Positions 37,836 to 46,719 of a DNA stretch of 64,000 nucleotides are shown piece after piece. Source of the DNA: CAVRCA01 sp965218045 (GTDB taxonomy: Bacteria > Pseudomonadota > Alphaproteobacteria > Acetobacterales > Acetobacteraceae); contig CBDCJX010000017.1 in assembly GCA_965218045.1 (NCBI GenBank), positions 1 to 64,000 of the forward strand. The letters run 5' to 3'. Below the pieces are notes generated by a model, which saw only the letters and a list, made by a program, of their open reading frames with translations, searched no databases and was not told where the DNA came from. The position numbers and the translations under genes were made by a program. Each line of letters starts with the position of its first letter. Within the stretch, counting starts at the first letter, position 1.

Positions 37836-38852
37836 ATGGCGTCGATGAATATGGTGCAGGCGATCAATTCCGCCATGGACATCTGCCTCACCCGCGACCC
37901 GGACGTCGTCATATTCGGCGAGGACGTTGGGTATTTTGGTGGCGTCTTCCGCTGTACCGAGGGGCTGCAACGCAAGCACGGCCGCACCCGAACCTTCGAT
38001 ACGCCGATCGCCGAGGGCGGGATCTTGGGCGTGGCCGTCGGCATGGGCGCCTATGGCTTGCGGCCGGTCGTCGAGGTTCAGTTCGCTGATTACATCTATC
38101 CGGCCACAGATCAGCTCATCTCGGAGGCCGCCAGGTTGCGCCATCGCTCGGGCGGAGAATTCTCCGCGCCGATTACCGTGCGGACACCGTGCGGCGGCGG
38201 GATCTATGGCGGCCAGACGCATAGCCAGAGCCCAGAGGCCATCTTCACCCACGTCTGCGGCTTGAAAACCGTCATTCCCTCCAATCCGTATGATGCGAAG
38301 GGCTTGCTGATCAGCGCCATCGAGGATGACGATCCGGTCATCTTCTTCGAGCCGAAACGCCTCTACAATGGGCCGTTCGACGGACACCACAACAAGCCCG
38401 TCACTTCATGGACCAATCATCCGCACGGCGAAGTACCGACGGATTACTACCGCATCGAACTCGGCAAGGCGGCAACCGTGCGCCAGGGGAACGATGTCAC
38501 GGTACTAGCTTATGGGACGATGGTGCACGTGGCCCTGGCGGCGGCCGAGGAAAGCGGAATTGACGTCGAGGTCATCGACCTACGTACGCTCGTGCCGCTC
38601 GACTTGGACGCGATCGTGAAGTCGGTGAGCAGAACAAGCCGATGCGTCATCGTGCATGAGGCGACACTAACCAGCGGCTTTGGTGCCGAACTCGCGGCAT
38701 TGGTGCAGGAGCATTGCTTCTACTCTCTGCACGCACCGGTCCTGCGCGTCACAGGTTGGGATACGCCTTATCCCCACGCGCTGGAATGGCACTATTTCCC
38801 CGGGCCGCATCGGATCGCTGACGCGCTTCGCCGCGTGGTGGAGGCGACGTGA
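37836..38852 (+). CDS. bkdA2: Branched-chain 2-oxoacid dehydrogenase E1 beta
   Basis: The 338-residue subunit starts MASMNMVQAINSAMD and shows FGEDVGYFGGVFRCTEGLQ, GMGAYGLRPVVEVQFADYI and VIDLRTLVPLDLDAIVKSVS, all typical of the transketolase-like beta subunit. It pairs with E1 alpha to feed acyl groups to E2. The start at 37836 is 2 bp past the E1 alpha stop in the repaired frame, and the length equals the family norm. In the raw sequence it is in the same frame as the upstream part of E1 alpha, which creates an apparent fusion. Confidence 0.93.
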   Translation: MASMNMVQAINSAMDICLTRDPDVVIFGEDVGYFGGVFRCTEGLQRKHGRTRTFDTPIAEGGILGVAVGMGAYGLRPVVEVQFADYIYPATDQLISEAARLRHRSGGEFSAPITVRTPCGGGIYGGQTHSQSPEAIFTHVCGLKTVIPSNPYDAKGLLISAIEDDDPVIFFEPKRLYNGPFDGHHNKPVTSWTNHPHGEVPTDYYRIELGKAATVRQGNDVTVLAYGTMVHVALAAAEESGIDVEVIDLRTLVPLDLDAIVKSVSRTSRCVIVHEATLTSGFGAELAALVQEHCFYSLHAPVLRVTGWDTPYPHALEWHYFPGPHRIADALRRVVEAT

Positions 38853-38853
38853 G

Positions 38854-40158
38854 ATGGCACAATACGTTTTCAGGTTGCCCGATGTTGGTGAGGGGATGGC
38901 GGAGGCCGAAATCGTCGACTGGCACGTAGAAGTGGGCAGCGTCGTGGAGGAGGATCAGCCACTTGTCGACATGATGACCGACAAGGCGACGGTGGAGATT
39001 ACCTCGCCGGTAAGCGGAACCGTCCTGTCACTGAATGGAGCGAAAGGTGACAAGCGTCCGATTGGATCCGAGTTGGTCGTGCTCGAAGTCGAACACGTGT
39101 GCAATGACAGCGCAGCGGCTTCCTCGCCGACAAACCCTATTGCAGAGCAGGCGCGTCCGCCAGTCGCGCGCCCGGATGCCCAATCGGCTGTTCCGCCGAG
39201 CGCCACGTCGACCACCGAACATGAAGCAAGAGGATCACCACGCCCGGCGAAATTCGGATTCGAGACCCGGTCGGCAGATGAAGCACCGCAAGCATCACCA
39301 GCGGTGCGCCGCCGCGCGCGGGAGGCGGGGGTGGAGTTGCAGTTCGTTGCCGGCAGCGGTCCGGGTGGACGGATCACCATGGATGATCTGCAAGTCTACC
39401 TTGAGTCGAACGACCGAGAGCGCCCGCGGAGTCAGGTAGCAGGGCGGCAGCGTGACGGGGTCGAGGAGATCCCGATGGTCGGCCTCCGCCGGAGGATTGC
39501 CGAGCGTCTGCAAGACACGAAGCGTCGCATACCTCACTTCGCCTACATTGAAGAAATCGACGTCACCGCGCTTGAGGACCTCCGGAGAATCCTCAATGCA
39601 AAGCATCCCGCCAGCCGGCTAAGGCTGACGCTGTTGCCATTCCTGATCCGGGCGCTAGTCGTCGCACTTCCCAACTTCCCGCAGATCAACGCTAGGTTTG
39701 ATGATAAGGCCGAGGTCATCCATCGGCACCAGGCAGTTCATGCCGGCATTGCCACGCAAACGCGAGACGGCCTAGTTGTCACCGTGATCAGGCACGCGGA
39801 GGCGCTGTCACTCTGGGAGACCGCCGAGGAACTCGCGCGTCTTTCCGTCCTGGCGCGCAGCGGCAAGGCCGGCCAAGCGGAGCTGACCGGATCGACGATC
39901 ACGATCACCAGTCTCGGTCCGATGGGCGGCTTGGCGACGACGCCGATCATCAACCAGCCGGAGGTCGCCATCATGGGCGTGAACAAGATGATCGACCGTC
40001 CCGTCGTCCGGGACAGGCAGGTGGTCATACGAACGATGATGAACCTTTCCGCCTCGTTCGACCATCGGATTGTGGATGGATGGGACGCCGCTGCTTTCAT
40101 CCAACGCATGAAAGAGCTGCTTGAGCACCCCGCAATGCTGTTCGTGGACCCGTTATGA
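38854..40158 (+). CDS. bkdB: Dihydrolipoamide acyltransferase E2 (branched-chain)
   Basis: The 434-residue protein has a lipoyl domain with modified Lys in MMTDKATVEI near residue 46, a Pro/Ala-rich linker, a subunit-binding domain (SPAVRRRAREAGVELQFVAG) and a catalytic domain with SFDHRIVDGWDAAAF, the HxxxDG active site. It transfers branched acyl groups to CoA. It starts 1 bp after E1 beta, and its stop overlaps the E3 start (ATGA), so the operon is tightly coupled. Confidence 0.94.
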   Translation: MAQYVFRLPDVGEGMAEAEIVDWHVEVGSVVEEDQPLVDMMTDKATVEITSPVSGTVLSLNGAKGDKRPIGSELVVLEVEHVCNDSAAASSPTNPIAEQARPPVARPDAQSAVPPSATSTTEHEARGSPRPAKFGFETRSADEAPQASPAVRRRAREAGVELQFVAGSGPGGRITMDDLQVYLESNDRERPRSQVAGRQRDGVEEIPMVGLRRRIAERLQDTKRRIPHFAYIEEIDVTALEDLRRILNAKHPASRLRLTLLPFLIRALVVALPNFPQINARFDDKAEVIHRHQAVHAGIATQTRDGLVVTVIRHAEALSLWETAEELARLSVLARSGKAGQAELTGSTITITSLGPMGGLATTPIINQPEVAIMGVNKMIDRPVVRDRQVVIRTMMNLSASFDHRIVDGWDAAAFIQRMKELLEHPAMLFVDPL

Positions 40159-41561
40159 GCCGGCATCTCAAACCCAAGGTCCTGGTCATCGGCGGCGGTC
40201 CCGGCGGGTACGTGGCCGCCATCCGCGCGGGGCAGCTTGGACTCGATACCGTGCTGGTCGAGAGCAGCCGGCTCGGCGGCACCTGTCTCATCCGCGGCTG
40301 CATCCCCTCGAAAGCGTTGATCCATGCGGCGGAGCAGTTCAACACGATGGTCCGCTCGGTGGGCGACGGCAATCTCGGCATCCGCTTGGCATCACCGCCC
40401 GTTCTGGATTTGCCGCAGATGATGGCTTGGAAGGATGGCATCGTGCAGCGCCTGGACAACGGCGTTAGTACATTGCTGCGACGGGCTGGTGTCACCGTGA
40501 TAGCCGGGCAAGCCGTGTTCTCCGATGCCAAGACCTGCACGGTATCGACCACTGACGGCGAGACGTTGGTCTCCGCCGAGCACGTGTTGCTGGCGAACGG
40601 CTCGGTGCCCGTCGAATTGCCGAATTTGCCCTTCGGCGGCGCCGTCATCTCGTCGGCTGAGGCCTTGTCGCTCGAGAGCCTTCCGCAACGCTTGGTTATT
40701 GTCGGCGGCGGCTATATCGGCATCGAACTCGGGACAGCGTTCCGTAAACTCGGCTCCTCTGTAACCATCGTCGAGGCGCAAGACCGAATTCTACCGCTGT
40801 ACGATGCCAAGCTGGTGGAGCCCGTGCAAAGCCGGCTCTCCCAAGCGGGCGTGGAGATCCATTTGGAGGCGCAGGCCCTTGCCCTCGAACGCTCGCACAA
40901 CGGCGACGTGCTCATAATCCGCGTGAAGAACGGGGACACTGCCCAAATTCCCGCCGATCGCGTTCTCGTCACCGTGGGCCGGCGCGCCAATCTGCAAGGA
41001 TGGGGGTTAGAAACCATGGCGGTCGACACGGAAGGCGGCTTCATCAAGGTTGACGACCAGTGCCGCACCTCGATGCGCAACGTGTGGGCGATCGGCGATC
41101 TGGTCGGCGACCCGATGTTGGCCCACAAAGCCTCGGCGCAAGGAAAAATGGTCGCGGAGATCATTGCCGGGCAGCGCGAACGGTTTGAGCCCGCCGCCAT
41201 CCCGGCCGTCTGCTTCACCGACCCCGAAATTGTTAGCGTGGGGCTGCTACCCAGCGAAGCGGCGGCACGCGGGCTCGATGTGGTCGAGGGCACTTTCCCA
41301 TTGTCGGCGAACGGCCGCGCCATGACCCTCGACGATGATAGCGGCTTCGTGCGGGTTGTCGCGCGGCGGGACACACATCGCGTCCTGGGCATCCAGGCCG
41401 TCGCGGCGCATGCCTCGGAGCTCTCGGGCGAATTTGTGCACGCGATCGAGATGGCGAGCGTCGTCGAGGATTTGGTCGGCACCATCCACGTGCATCCGAC
41501 GCTCGGAGAGGCCTTGCACGAGGCGGCGATGCGATCGATCGGCCTTGCGATACACGTGTGA
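40155..41561 (+). CDS. lpdA: Dihydrolipoamide dehydrogenase E3
   Basis: The 468-residue flavoprotein reoxidises dihydrolipoamide with NAD+. It shows GGGPGGYVAAIRAGQLGLDT, the redox disulfide in GGTCLIRGCIPSK (Ile-Arg in place of the usual Asn-Val), GGGYIGIELGTAFRKLGSS for NAD, and the C-terminal HVHPTLGEALHEA with the catalytic His-Glu. It is the last gene of the operon and the last intact gene before the insertion-sequence cluster. Confidence 0.95.
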   Translation: MSRHLKPKVLVIGGGPGGYVAAIRAGQLGLDTVLVESSRLGGTCLIRGCIPSKALIHAAEQFNTMVRSVGDGNLGIRLASPPVLDLPQMMAWKDGIVQRLDNGVSTLLRRAGVTVIAGQAVFSDAKTCTVSTTDGETLVSAEHVLLANGSVPVELPNLPFGGAVISSAEALSLESLPQRLVIVGGGYIGIELGTAFRKLGSSVTIVEAQDRILPLYDAKLVEPVQSRLSQAGVEIHLEAQALALERSHNGDVLIIRVKNGDTAQIPADRVLVTVGRRANLQGWGLETMAVDTEGGFIKVDDQCRTSMRNVWAIGDLVGDPMLAHKASAQGKMVAEIIAGQRERFEPAAIPAVCFTDPEIVSVGLLPSEAAARGLDVVEGTFPLSANGRAMTLDDDSGFVRVVARRDTHRVLGIQAVAAHASELSGEFVHAIEMASVVEDLVGTIHVHPTLGEALHEAAMRSIGLAIHV

Positions 41562-41618
41562 TTTACCACGATGCGGCCGCGCTGCCGGTCCTGATGGCGG
41601 CGGGGGAGGTCTCGGGGC

Positions 41619-42210
41619 ATGCAGGCCTACGTCGTGCGGCGCCTTCTGGCGCTGATACCCACGCTGTTCTTCGCCAGCCTCATCGTGTTCGTGACCGTGC
41701 GGCTGATCCCCGGCAACGTCATCGACCTGATGCTGAGCCAGAACGACATCAGCGCGGGGAACCGCAGCCGCGTGGCGCTGGAGGCGGCGCTGGGCCTCGA
41801 CCGGCCCTTGCTCGTGCAATACGGGCGATGGATTGGCGCGATCCTGTCTTCCGGCGACCTCGGCAAGTCGCTTTGGCAGAACATCCCGGTGACTGGGCTG
41901 ATCCTGCAACGTCTGCCGGTCACCTTCGAGCTTGGCCTGCTCTCGCTCGTGGTCGCGCTGTCGCTCGCGATCCCGATCGGCGTCTACTCGGCGGTCCGCC
42001 AGGACACCGCCGGTGACTACGTCATGCGCTCCTTCTCGATCCTGATGCTGGCGGTCCCGAGCTTCTGGCTCGGCACCCTGGTCGTGGTGTTCCCGTCGAT
42101 TTGGTGGGGCTGGTCGCCCGAGATCGGCTACGTGCCGTTCACCCGGGATCCGATCCAGAACCTCAGCCAGATGATCATGCCCGCCATCATCCTGGGCACC
42201 GGCACGGTGT
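41619..42210 (+). pseudogene. Peptide ABC transporter permease (DppB-like), 5' fragment
   Basis: The first ~197 codons encode the N-terminal part of a DppB/OppB-type permease: MQAYVVRRLLALIPTLFFAS, the AALGLDRPLLVQYGRW segment, and membrane helices to QMIMPAIILG. The conserved region that contacts the ATPase, with the last helices, is missing. The frame passes directly into a substrate-binding protein sequence. The start ATG 41619 is preceded by GGGGGAGG and lies 57 bp after lpdA. The protein cannot work as a permease. Confidence 0.85.
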
Positions 42211-42689
42211 ACATCACCCTCTCGGCGCTGTCGTGGGACCCGGCCGACTTCAACTGGAAATCGAACCACGACACCGGCGCCACGTACGAGCAATTGTTTG
42301 CCGCCGATCTGTCGAAAAGCGCCCGGAACGGCGGTAAGTACGATTTCGTCCTCGACGCCTATATCCCGCCCGAGGCGATCCGCGGCGAACTGGCCGAGGG
42401 CTGGGAGTGGAAGCAGAACCCGCTGCGCGTCGAGATCAAGCTGCGCCGCGGCGTGATGTTCCCGGACAAGCCCGGCGTCATGAAGAGCCGCGAGCTGGTC
42501 GCCGACGACGTGGTGAACAGCTACAACGGCTGAACAATAGCCCACGCAAGCTGCTTGACTATTTCGATCACATCGAGAAGGTCGAGGCGACCGATCCTCA
42601 CACGGTCGTCTTCACCTTCAAGCACTACTTCGCGGAGTGGGACTACCGGTTCGGCTGGGGCTACTTCTCGGGCATCGTGTCAATCGGCG
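42211..42689 (+). pseudogene. Peptide-binding protein (SBP_bac_5), fragment 1
   Basis: From about 42211 the frame of the permease fragment encodes the early mature part of a DppA-like receptor: SWDPADFNWKSNHDTGATYE, then GEL AEGWEWKQNPLRVEIKLRR and SRELVADDVVNSYN. The frame stops at 42531-42533. One missing base near 42527-42531 accounts for this, because the other frame continues LNNSPRKLLDYFDHIEKVEA and WDYRFGWGYFSGIV up to about 42680. The IS3-family element follows. Relatives suggest ~35 codons are lost before fragment 2. Confidence 0.8.
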
Positions 42690-42786
42690 CGGGAAGGGGA
42701 CCCCCAATTGGAGTGCGCCCCTGCGGGTGGACAGAACGGGCGATTTGAATTGACCCTCCTTGCTGGGCTTCCGGAGGATGGAAGCC

Positions 42787-43137
42787 ATGACGAAGCACCG
42801 GTCCCACAGCGCGGCGTTCAAGCGGCAAGTGGCAGAGGAGTTCGTCGCCGGCGAGACCCTGCACGCACTCTCCAAGCGCCACGACATCTCGCGCCAGCTG
42901 ATCCGGATCTGGGTCGGCAAGTTCGAGGCGGGCGCTTTGGACGAGGACGTGCAGGCAGCCGACCTGATCCAGGAATGCGAAGCCAAGATCGCCGCTCTGG
43001 AACGGATGGTGGGGCGCCAGGCGCTCGAGATCGAGCTGCTAAAGGGGGCTTTGAAGCATGCACCCCGGCCGAGAAGCGCGAGCACCTCCGTCGTCACCGG
43101 CCCCGCGCCGTCTCCGTCCAACAAGGGTGCGAGCTGA
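42787..43137 (+). CDS. IS3-family transposase OrfA
   Basis: The 116-residue protein has an N-terminal helix-turn-helix (FKRQVAEEFVAGETLHALSK) and a leucine-zipper-like C-terminal part (AKIAALERMVGRQALEIELL), as in OrfA of IS3-type elements. ATG 42787 has GGAGG 9 nt upstream; ATG 42778 is too close to it. Its stop overlaps the OrfB ATG by one base (TGATG). Fusion by -1 frameshifting is possible, since the OrfB frame stays open upstream of its ATG with a conserved EHLRRHRPRAVSVQQGCEL. Confidence 0.88.
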   Translation: MTKHRSHSAAFKRQVAEEFVAGETLHALSKRHDISRQLIRIWVGKFEAGALDEDVQAADLIQECEAKIAALERMVGRQALEIELLKGALKHAPRPRSASTSVVTGPAPSPSNKGAS

Positions 43138-43934
43138 TGGGCCTCGCGCGGTCTACGTTCTACGACACGCCACCCGTCCCCCTCGACGAGAACGAACTTG
43201 TCGCCCGCATCGGCGCGATCTGCGATGAGTTCGAGTGCTACGGCTACCGGCGGATTGGGGCGGCCCTGCGCCATCAAGGCGTGGTGGTGAACGGCAAGAA
43301 GCTGCGTCGCCTCATGCGCGAGCACGGACTGCAGCCGAAGCGGCGCCGGCGTTACGTGGTCACCACGGACAGCGACCACGCCGGGCCGATCTATCCCGAC
43401 CTGGCCAAGGATCTCGTTCCCGACCGCCCGAATCGGCTCTGGGTGGCGGACCTCACCTACGTCGCCATCCCGGGCGGCTTCGTCTACCTGGCGGCGATCC
43501 TCGATGCCTGGTCGCGCAAGGTGGTCGGCTACGCCATCAGTCGATCGATGGACGCCCGCATTGCCGTAGCCGCATTGAAGGCGGCGATCCGGAACCGAGC
43601 GCCAGCCAAAGGCTGCATTCATCATTCCGATCGCGGTTCGCAATACGCGTCGGAGATCTGTCGCGAGCTGCTGGCCGCACATGGCCTGATCGGCTCGATG
43701 AGCCGCCGCGGCAACCCGTATGACAACGCCAAGGCGGAGAGCTTCATGAAGACGCTGAAGGTTGAGGCCGTCTACTTGGCGGCTTATGAGACGTTCGAGG
43801 ATGTCACCGCCGACCTCCCGAGGTTCATCGACGAGGTCTACAACAGCAAACGCCTTCACTCAGCACTCGGCTATCTCAGCCCGGTGCAGTTCGAGGATCA
43901 ACACGCCCAGCAGACGGTCAAAGCTGCCGCTTGA
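43137..43934 (+). CDS. IS3-family transposase OrfB (DDE integrase domain)
   Basis: The 265-residue protein has a HTH_21-like N-terminal part and an rve catalytic core: LWVADLTYVAIPGGFVYLAA with the first Asp, IHHSDRGSQYAS with the second, and NPYDNAKAESFMKTLK with the Glu. All three acidic residues are present, so the element may still be active. It ends just before the right inverted repeat. Confidence 0.93.
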   Translation: MGLARSTFYDTPPVPLDENELVARIGAICDEFECYGYRRIGAALRHQGVVVNGKKLRRLMREHGLQPKRRRRYVVTTDSDHAGPIYPDLAKDLVPDRPNRLWVADLTYVAIPGGFVYLAAILDAWSRKVVGYAISRSMDARIAVAALKAAIRNRAPAKGCIHHSDRGSQYASEICRELLAAHGLIGSMSRRGNPYDNAKAESFMKTLKVEAVYLAAYETFEDVTADLPRFIDEVYNSKRLHSALGYLSPVQFEDQHAQQTVKAAA

Positions 43935-44184
43935 TTCTGTCCACCCGCAGGGGCGCACTCCAAATCGGCGTCCAAACGGGACCCCTCTCGTTGCGGATAG
44001 TAATGAAGCCGATGTGTTTCTTTGTTTGGCTAACAGGGCCGTTTCTTCGTCCCGGCCTGATCTCCCCAGGGCGCTGCGCGCAGCTGCGATCAAGGATGGC
44101 CGCAGGCCATCGCCGGAGGCGGCGCGCAGCGTCCTTGACGGCGGCGAGCACTGCGTCAGGCTGGATAGGGGTGGGTCTGGCTGA

Positions 44185-44913
44185 TCAGCCCCGGTTTTTG
44201 AAGCGCCAACTCTCGTTGCCGGTCTCAACGATGTCGCAGTGATGAGTGAGGCGATCGAGGAGAGCGGTTGTCATCTTGGCATCGCCGAACACGCTCGGCC
44301 ATTCACCGAACGCCAGGTTTGTCGTGACGATCACGGAGGTCTGCTCGTAGAGGCGGCTGATCAGATGGAACAGCAGCTGACCACCGGACTGCGCGAACGG
44401 CAGGTAACCGAGTTCGTCGAGGACGACGAAGTCCTTGCGGCAGAGATAGTCGGCGGGGCGGCCCTGGCGTCCGGATCGGCCCTCGGCCTCGAGCTTGTTG
44501 ACCAGGTCGACGACGTTGAAGAACCGGCCACGGGCGCCGTCGCGGATGCAGGCGCGGGCGATCGCGAGGGCGAGATGCGTCTTGCCGGTACCGGTTCCGC
44601 CGACCAGCATGATGTTGCGCTGATGCGCCAGGAAGTTGCCGCTGGCAAGGTCGCGCACAAGGGTCTCGTTGATCGGCTTGTTGGCGAAGCGGAAGTCGTC
44701 GACATCCTTGGCCAGCGGCAGCTTGGCGATGGTGATCTGATACCGGATCGAGCGGGCCTGCTTCTCGATGATCTCCGCGGTGAGCAGATCACCGACAATG
44801 TGCTGCGGCTCGTGCTGACGCTTCACCGCCGTGGTGATAATCTCGTCGAACGCGGCCTTCATGCCGTAGAGCTTCAGCTCCGACATGGTGGTCAGGATCT
44901 CGGTGCGCTCCAT
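44185..44913 (-). CDS. istB: IstB-like ATPase (IS21 family)
   Basis: The 242-residue AAA+ helper of IS21 transposition begins MERTEILTTMSELKLYGM and has Walker A GGTGTGKTHLA and Walker B KDFVVLDELGYLPF. The frame is open further upstream, but those codons overlap istA in another frame and have no family character. Length and motifs are normal, so it could still be functional although its istA partner is broken. Confidence 0.9.
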   Translation of the reverse strand: MERTEILTTMSELKLYGMKAAFDEIITTAVKRQHEPQHIVGDLLTAEIIEKQARSIRYQITIAKLPLAKDVDDFRFANKPINETLVRDLASGNFLAHQRNIMLVGGTGTGKTHLALAIARACIRDGARGRFFNVVDLVNKLEAEGRSGRQGRPADYLCRKDFVVLDELGYLPFAQSGGQLLFHLISRLYEQTSVIVTTNLAFGEWPSVFGDAKMTTALLDRLTHHCDIVETGNESWRFKNRG

Positions 44914-46002
44914 CGTGCGGTGCTCCTGAGGTTGTCGTATCGGGCACAGTCGGCGACGGGCATATGCTGCAGCCGTAGTGCATCCGGGGTCATGATCGTG
45001 ATCGGCAGCTCCGGCTCGCGGCGGCGGGCCAGAATGTTGCGGACGACGTCGGCCGAGTGGACGCCTTCGTGCAACGCCTCCAGACAGGCCGCTTCCACCG
45101 CGGGTAGGCCGTCGCTCAGCACCGCCGCGAGAATGGCGACCATCTGCGGATCGCCATCGGCAGGACCGGCGAGCTTGCGGCGAATTCGGTCGAGCCCGGC
45201 CGGCAGCACCCAGTTCTTGAACGGCGCGCCATTCCGCAGCGCACCCAGCTTGCGGGCGAGAACCGGCACATAGTGCCAGGGATCGAACACCGTCTGGTCG
45301 CGCCCGAAGCAGCGCGGATGCTCGCCGACGACGCGCCCAGCCTGGCGCAGCTCGATGCGGTCGGCATACGCACGGATCTCGACCGGTCGCCCGACCGCGC
45401 CCGCCGCGACGGAGTACTTGTTGTTGTCGAATCGGACCAGGCAGGTCTTCGACACTGAGGCGGCAACCGCATGGAACCCGTCGAACTGCCCGGCACAGGG
45501 TACCAGGCTCGACCGTTCCGCCTCGAACATCTGCCAGATCGTCTGCCCGCGGATCTCGGGATGCCGGTGCGCGCGGGCATACGCGACGCATTGGTCGAGC
45601 AGCCAGGCGTTCAGCTCGTCGTAGCTCTTCACCCGCAACCGCGGCGTGAAGAACCGCTCCCGTACCAGCCCGACCTGGTTCTCGACCTGCCCGTCCGGCC
45701 GACTTACGCGGCCCTCGGCCACGGTTCGGCCGGACCCCAGCCCGATGCCGGCGTGCATGCAACCGGATCCACGAGATAGTGGCTGCACATCTGCTGAAAG
45801 CGGCGATTGTAGGCGCGCTCGCGGCCGACGAAGATCGTCTCAACCGCGGTCTTCATGTTGTCGTAGATGCCGCGCGTGCAGGCGCCTTTGAAGAAGGCGA
45901 ACGCGCGGTCGTGCGCGTCGAACACCATCTCCTGCGTCTCGCGCGGATACGCCCGCACGAACAGCATCCGGCTGTGGCACAGCCGCACGTGCGCCACCTT
46001 GG
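44906..46002 (-). pseudogene. istA: IstA transposase (IS21 family), 5'-truncated and frameshifted
   Basis: The frame 45704-45997 encodes VAHVRLCHSRMLFVRAYPRE to SHYLVDPVACTPASGW, the catalytic rve part. A small rearrangement near 45720-45760 then shifts the frame to one giving DGQVENQVGLVRERFFTP and the rest to SRREPELPITIMTPDALRLQ. The N-terminal helix-turn-helix region is absent. It is a non-functional remnant that ends at peptide-binding protein sequence. Confidence 0.8.
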
Positions 46003-46185
46003 GACAAGGAGAAGATCGGCGGGACGGAGTATGAGATCCCCTTCGTCGACAAGGTGGTCTACCGCACCGTCAAGGACGAGGCGACGTGGATCGCGGCGCT
46101 GCGCACCGGCAAACTCGATATCCTCGAGTCGATCCGTTGGCAGAATGTCGCCAGCCTCAAGCGGAGCGTGCCGCAGTTGCAGTGG
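46003..46185 (+). pseudogene. Peptide-binding protein (SBP_bac_5), fragment 2
   Basis: The plus strand encodes EKIGGTEYEIPFVDKVVY, DEATWIAALRTGKLDILE and LKRSVPQLQW, the middle of a DppA-like receptor. The last 8 bp TGCAGTGG (46178-46185) recur at 50290-50297 and are the target duplication of the IS256-family element. Across it the frame continues directly into fragment 3 (HRWLSQSGTFLAMR). Confidence 0.85.
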
Positions 46186-46243
46186 GGTCGTGTCCCGCGG
46201 CATGGTGTAGCAGCGGCGTTGTTGGGCAGAGGTGAGCTGCCTG

Positions 46244-46539
46244 TCAGGCTGCCAGGGCTGGCAAGCTGACGCGAGGATCATCGCTGAGCGGCGCGATGGT
46301 TTCCAGTGTCATGTAGCGTGCGCGCTGAACGGCCCATTCATCGTGCTGCTCGAGCAATAGCGCGCCGATGAGCCTGGTAACGGCAGCTTCGTTCGGAAAG
46401 ATGCCGACAACATCGGAGCGGCGCTTGATCTCGCCGTTGAGGCGTTCGAGCGGGTTGGTGCTGTGCAACTTGGCCCGGTGCTGGACCGGGAACCCCATAT
46501 AGGCCAGCACGTCCGCCTCGGCCTCGTCCATCAGGGCCG
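46244..46539 (-). pseudogene. IS256-family transposase, C-terminal part
   Basis: The frame encodes MDEAEADVLAYMGFPVQHRA, STNPLERLNGEIKRR and DEWAVQRARYMTLETIAPL, the last third of a mutator-type transposase including the final catalytic Glu. It is separated from the N-terminal part by the IS21-family element. The GGGCCG at 46534-46539 is the target duplication. Joined to 49216-50125 with one copy removed it gives exactly 400 codons. Confidence 0.9.
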
Positions 46540-46719
46540 TGTCGCGCGACAGCTCTGATGGCCGGTGCGCGACACGAACGGATGGCCGGTTGGGGTGGCC
46601 GGAGGGAGGGCAAAGCCCGACCGTAGGGCAGCCCAACCGGCGACGCGGGTTTCCACCCTCGTCTGCGGGCCGCGGCGTGTGCGGGCAGGATCGGTTCCTC
46701 GATCGAGACGAGGACCGCA

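Larger units (their letters stand above)
42682..43985 (+). mobile_element. IS3-family insertion sequence, copy 1
   Basis: Perfect 29-bp inverted repeats lie at 42708-42736 and 43935-43963 and enclose orfA and orfB. Just outside, both sides carry AATCGGCG-N7-GGGACCCC in direct orientation (42682-42704 and 43963-43985), which may be part of the ends or of the target. The element interrupts the peptide-binding protein gene. A related truncated copy lies at 52158-52841. The outer boundary is uncertain by about 25 bp on each side. Confidence 0.8.
43986..46002 (-). mobile_element. IS21-family element, truncated copy in opposite orientation
   Basis: The segment contains a complete istB and the 3' two-thirds of istA on the minus strand. 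The istA 5' part and that end of the element are missing. The istA sequence stops abruptly at about 46002, where peptide-binding protein sequence resumes. The other end lies between 43986 and 44184, where repeated GTTTCTT motifs (about 44010-44050) may belong to the terminus. It is a different lineage from the intact IS21-family element at 46540. Confidence 0.7.

Noticed and set aside
36582..38852. Single fused E1 alpha-beta protein of 756 residues
   Set aside because: The junction sequence is nonsense, and the true E1 alpha C-terminus and stop are present in another frame, so two genes with a frameshift explain it better.
42618..43859. 413-codon minus-strand frame across the IS3 element
   Set aside because: Antisense of the OrfA/OrfB genes without recognisable features.
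44185..45843. 552-codon frame including IstB
   Set aside because: Only the last 242 codons match IstB; the upstream part is the out-of-frame shadow of istA.
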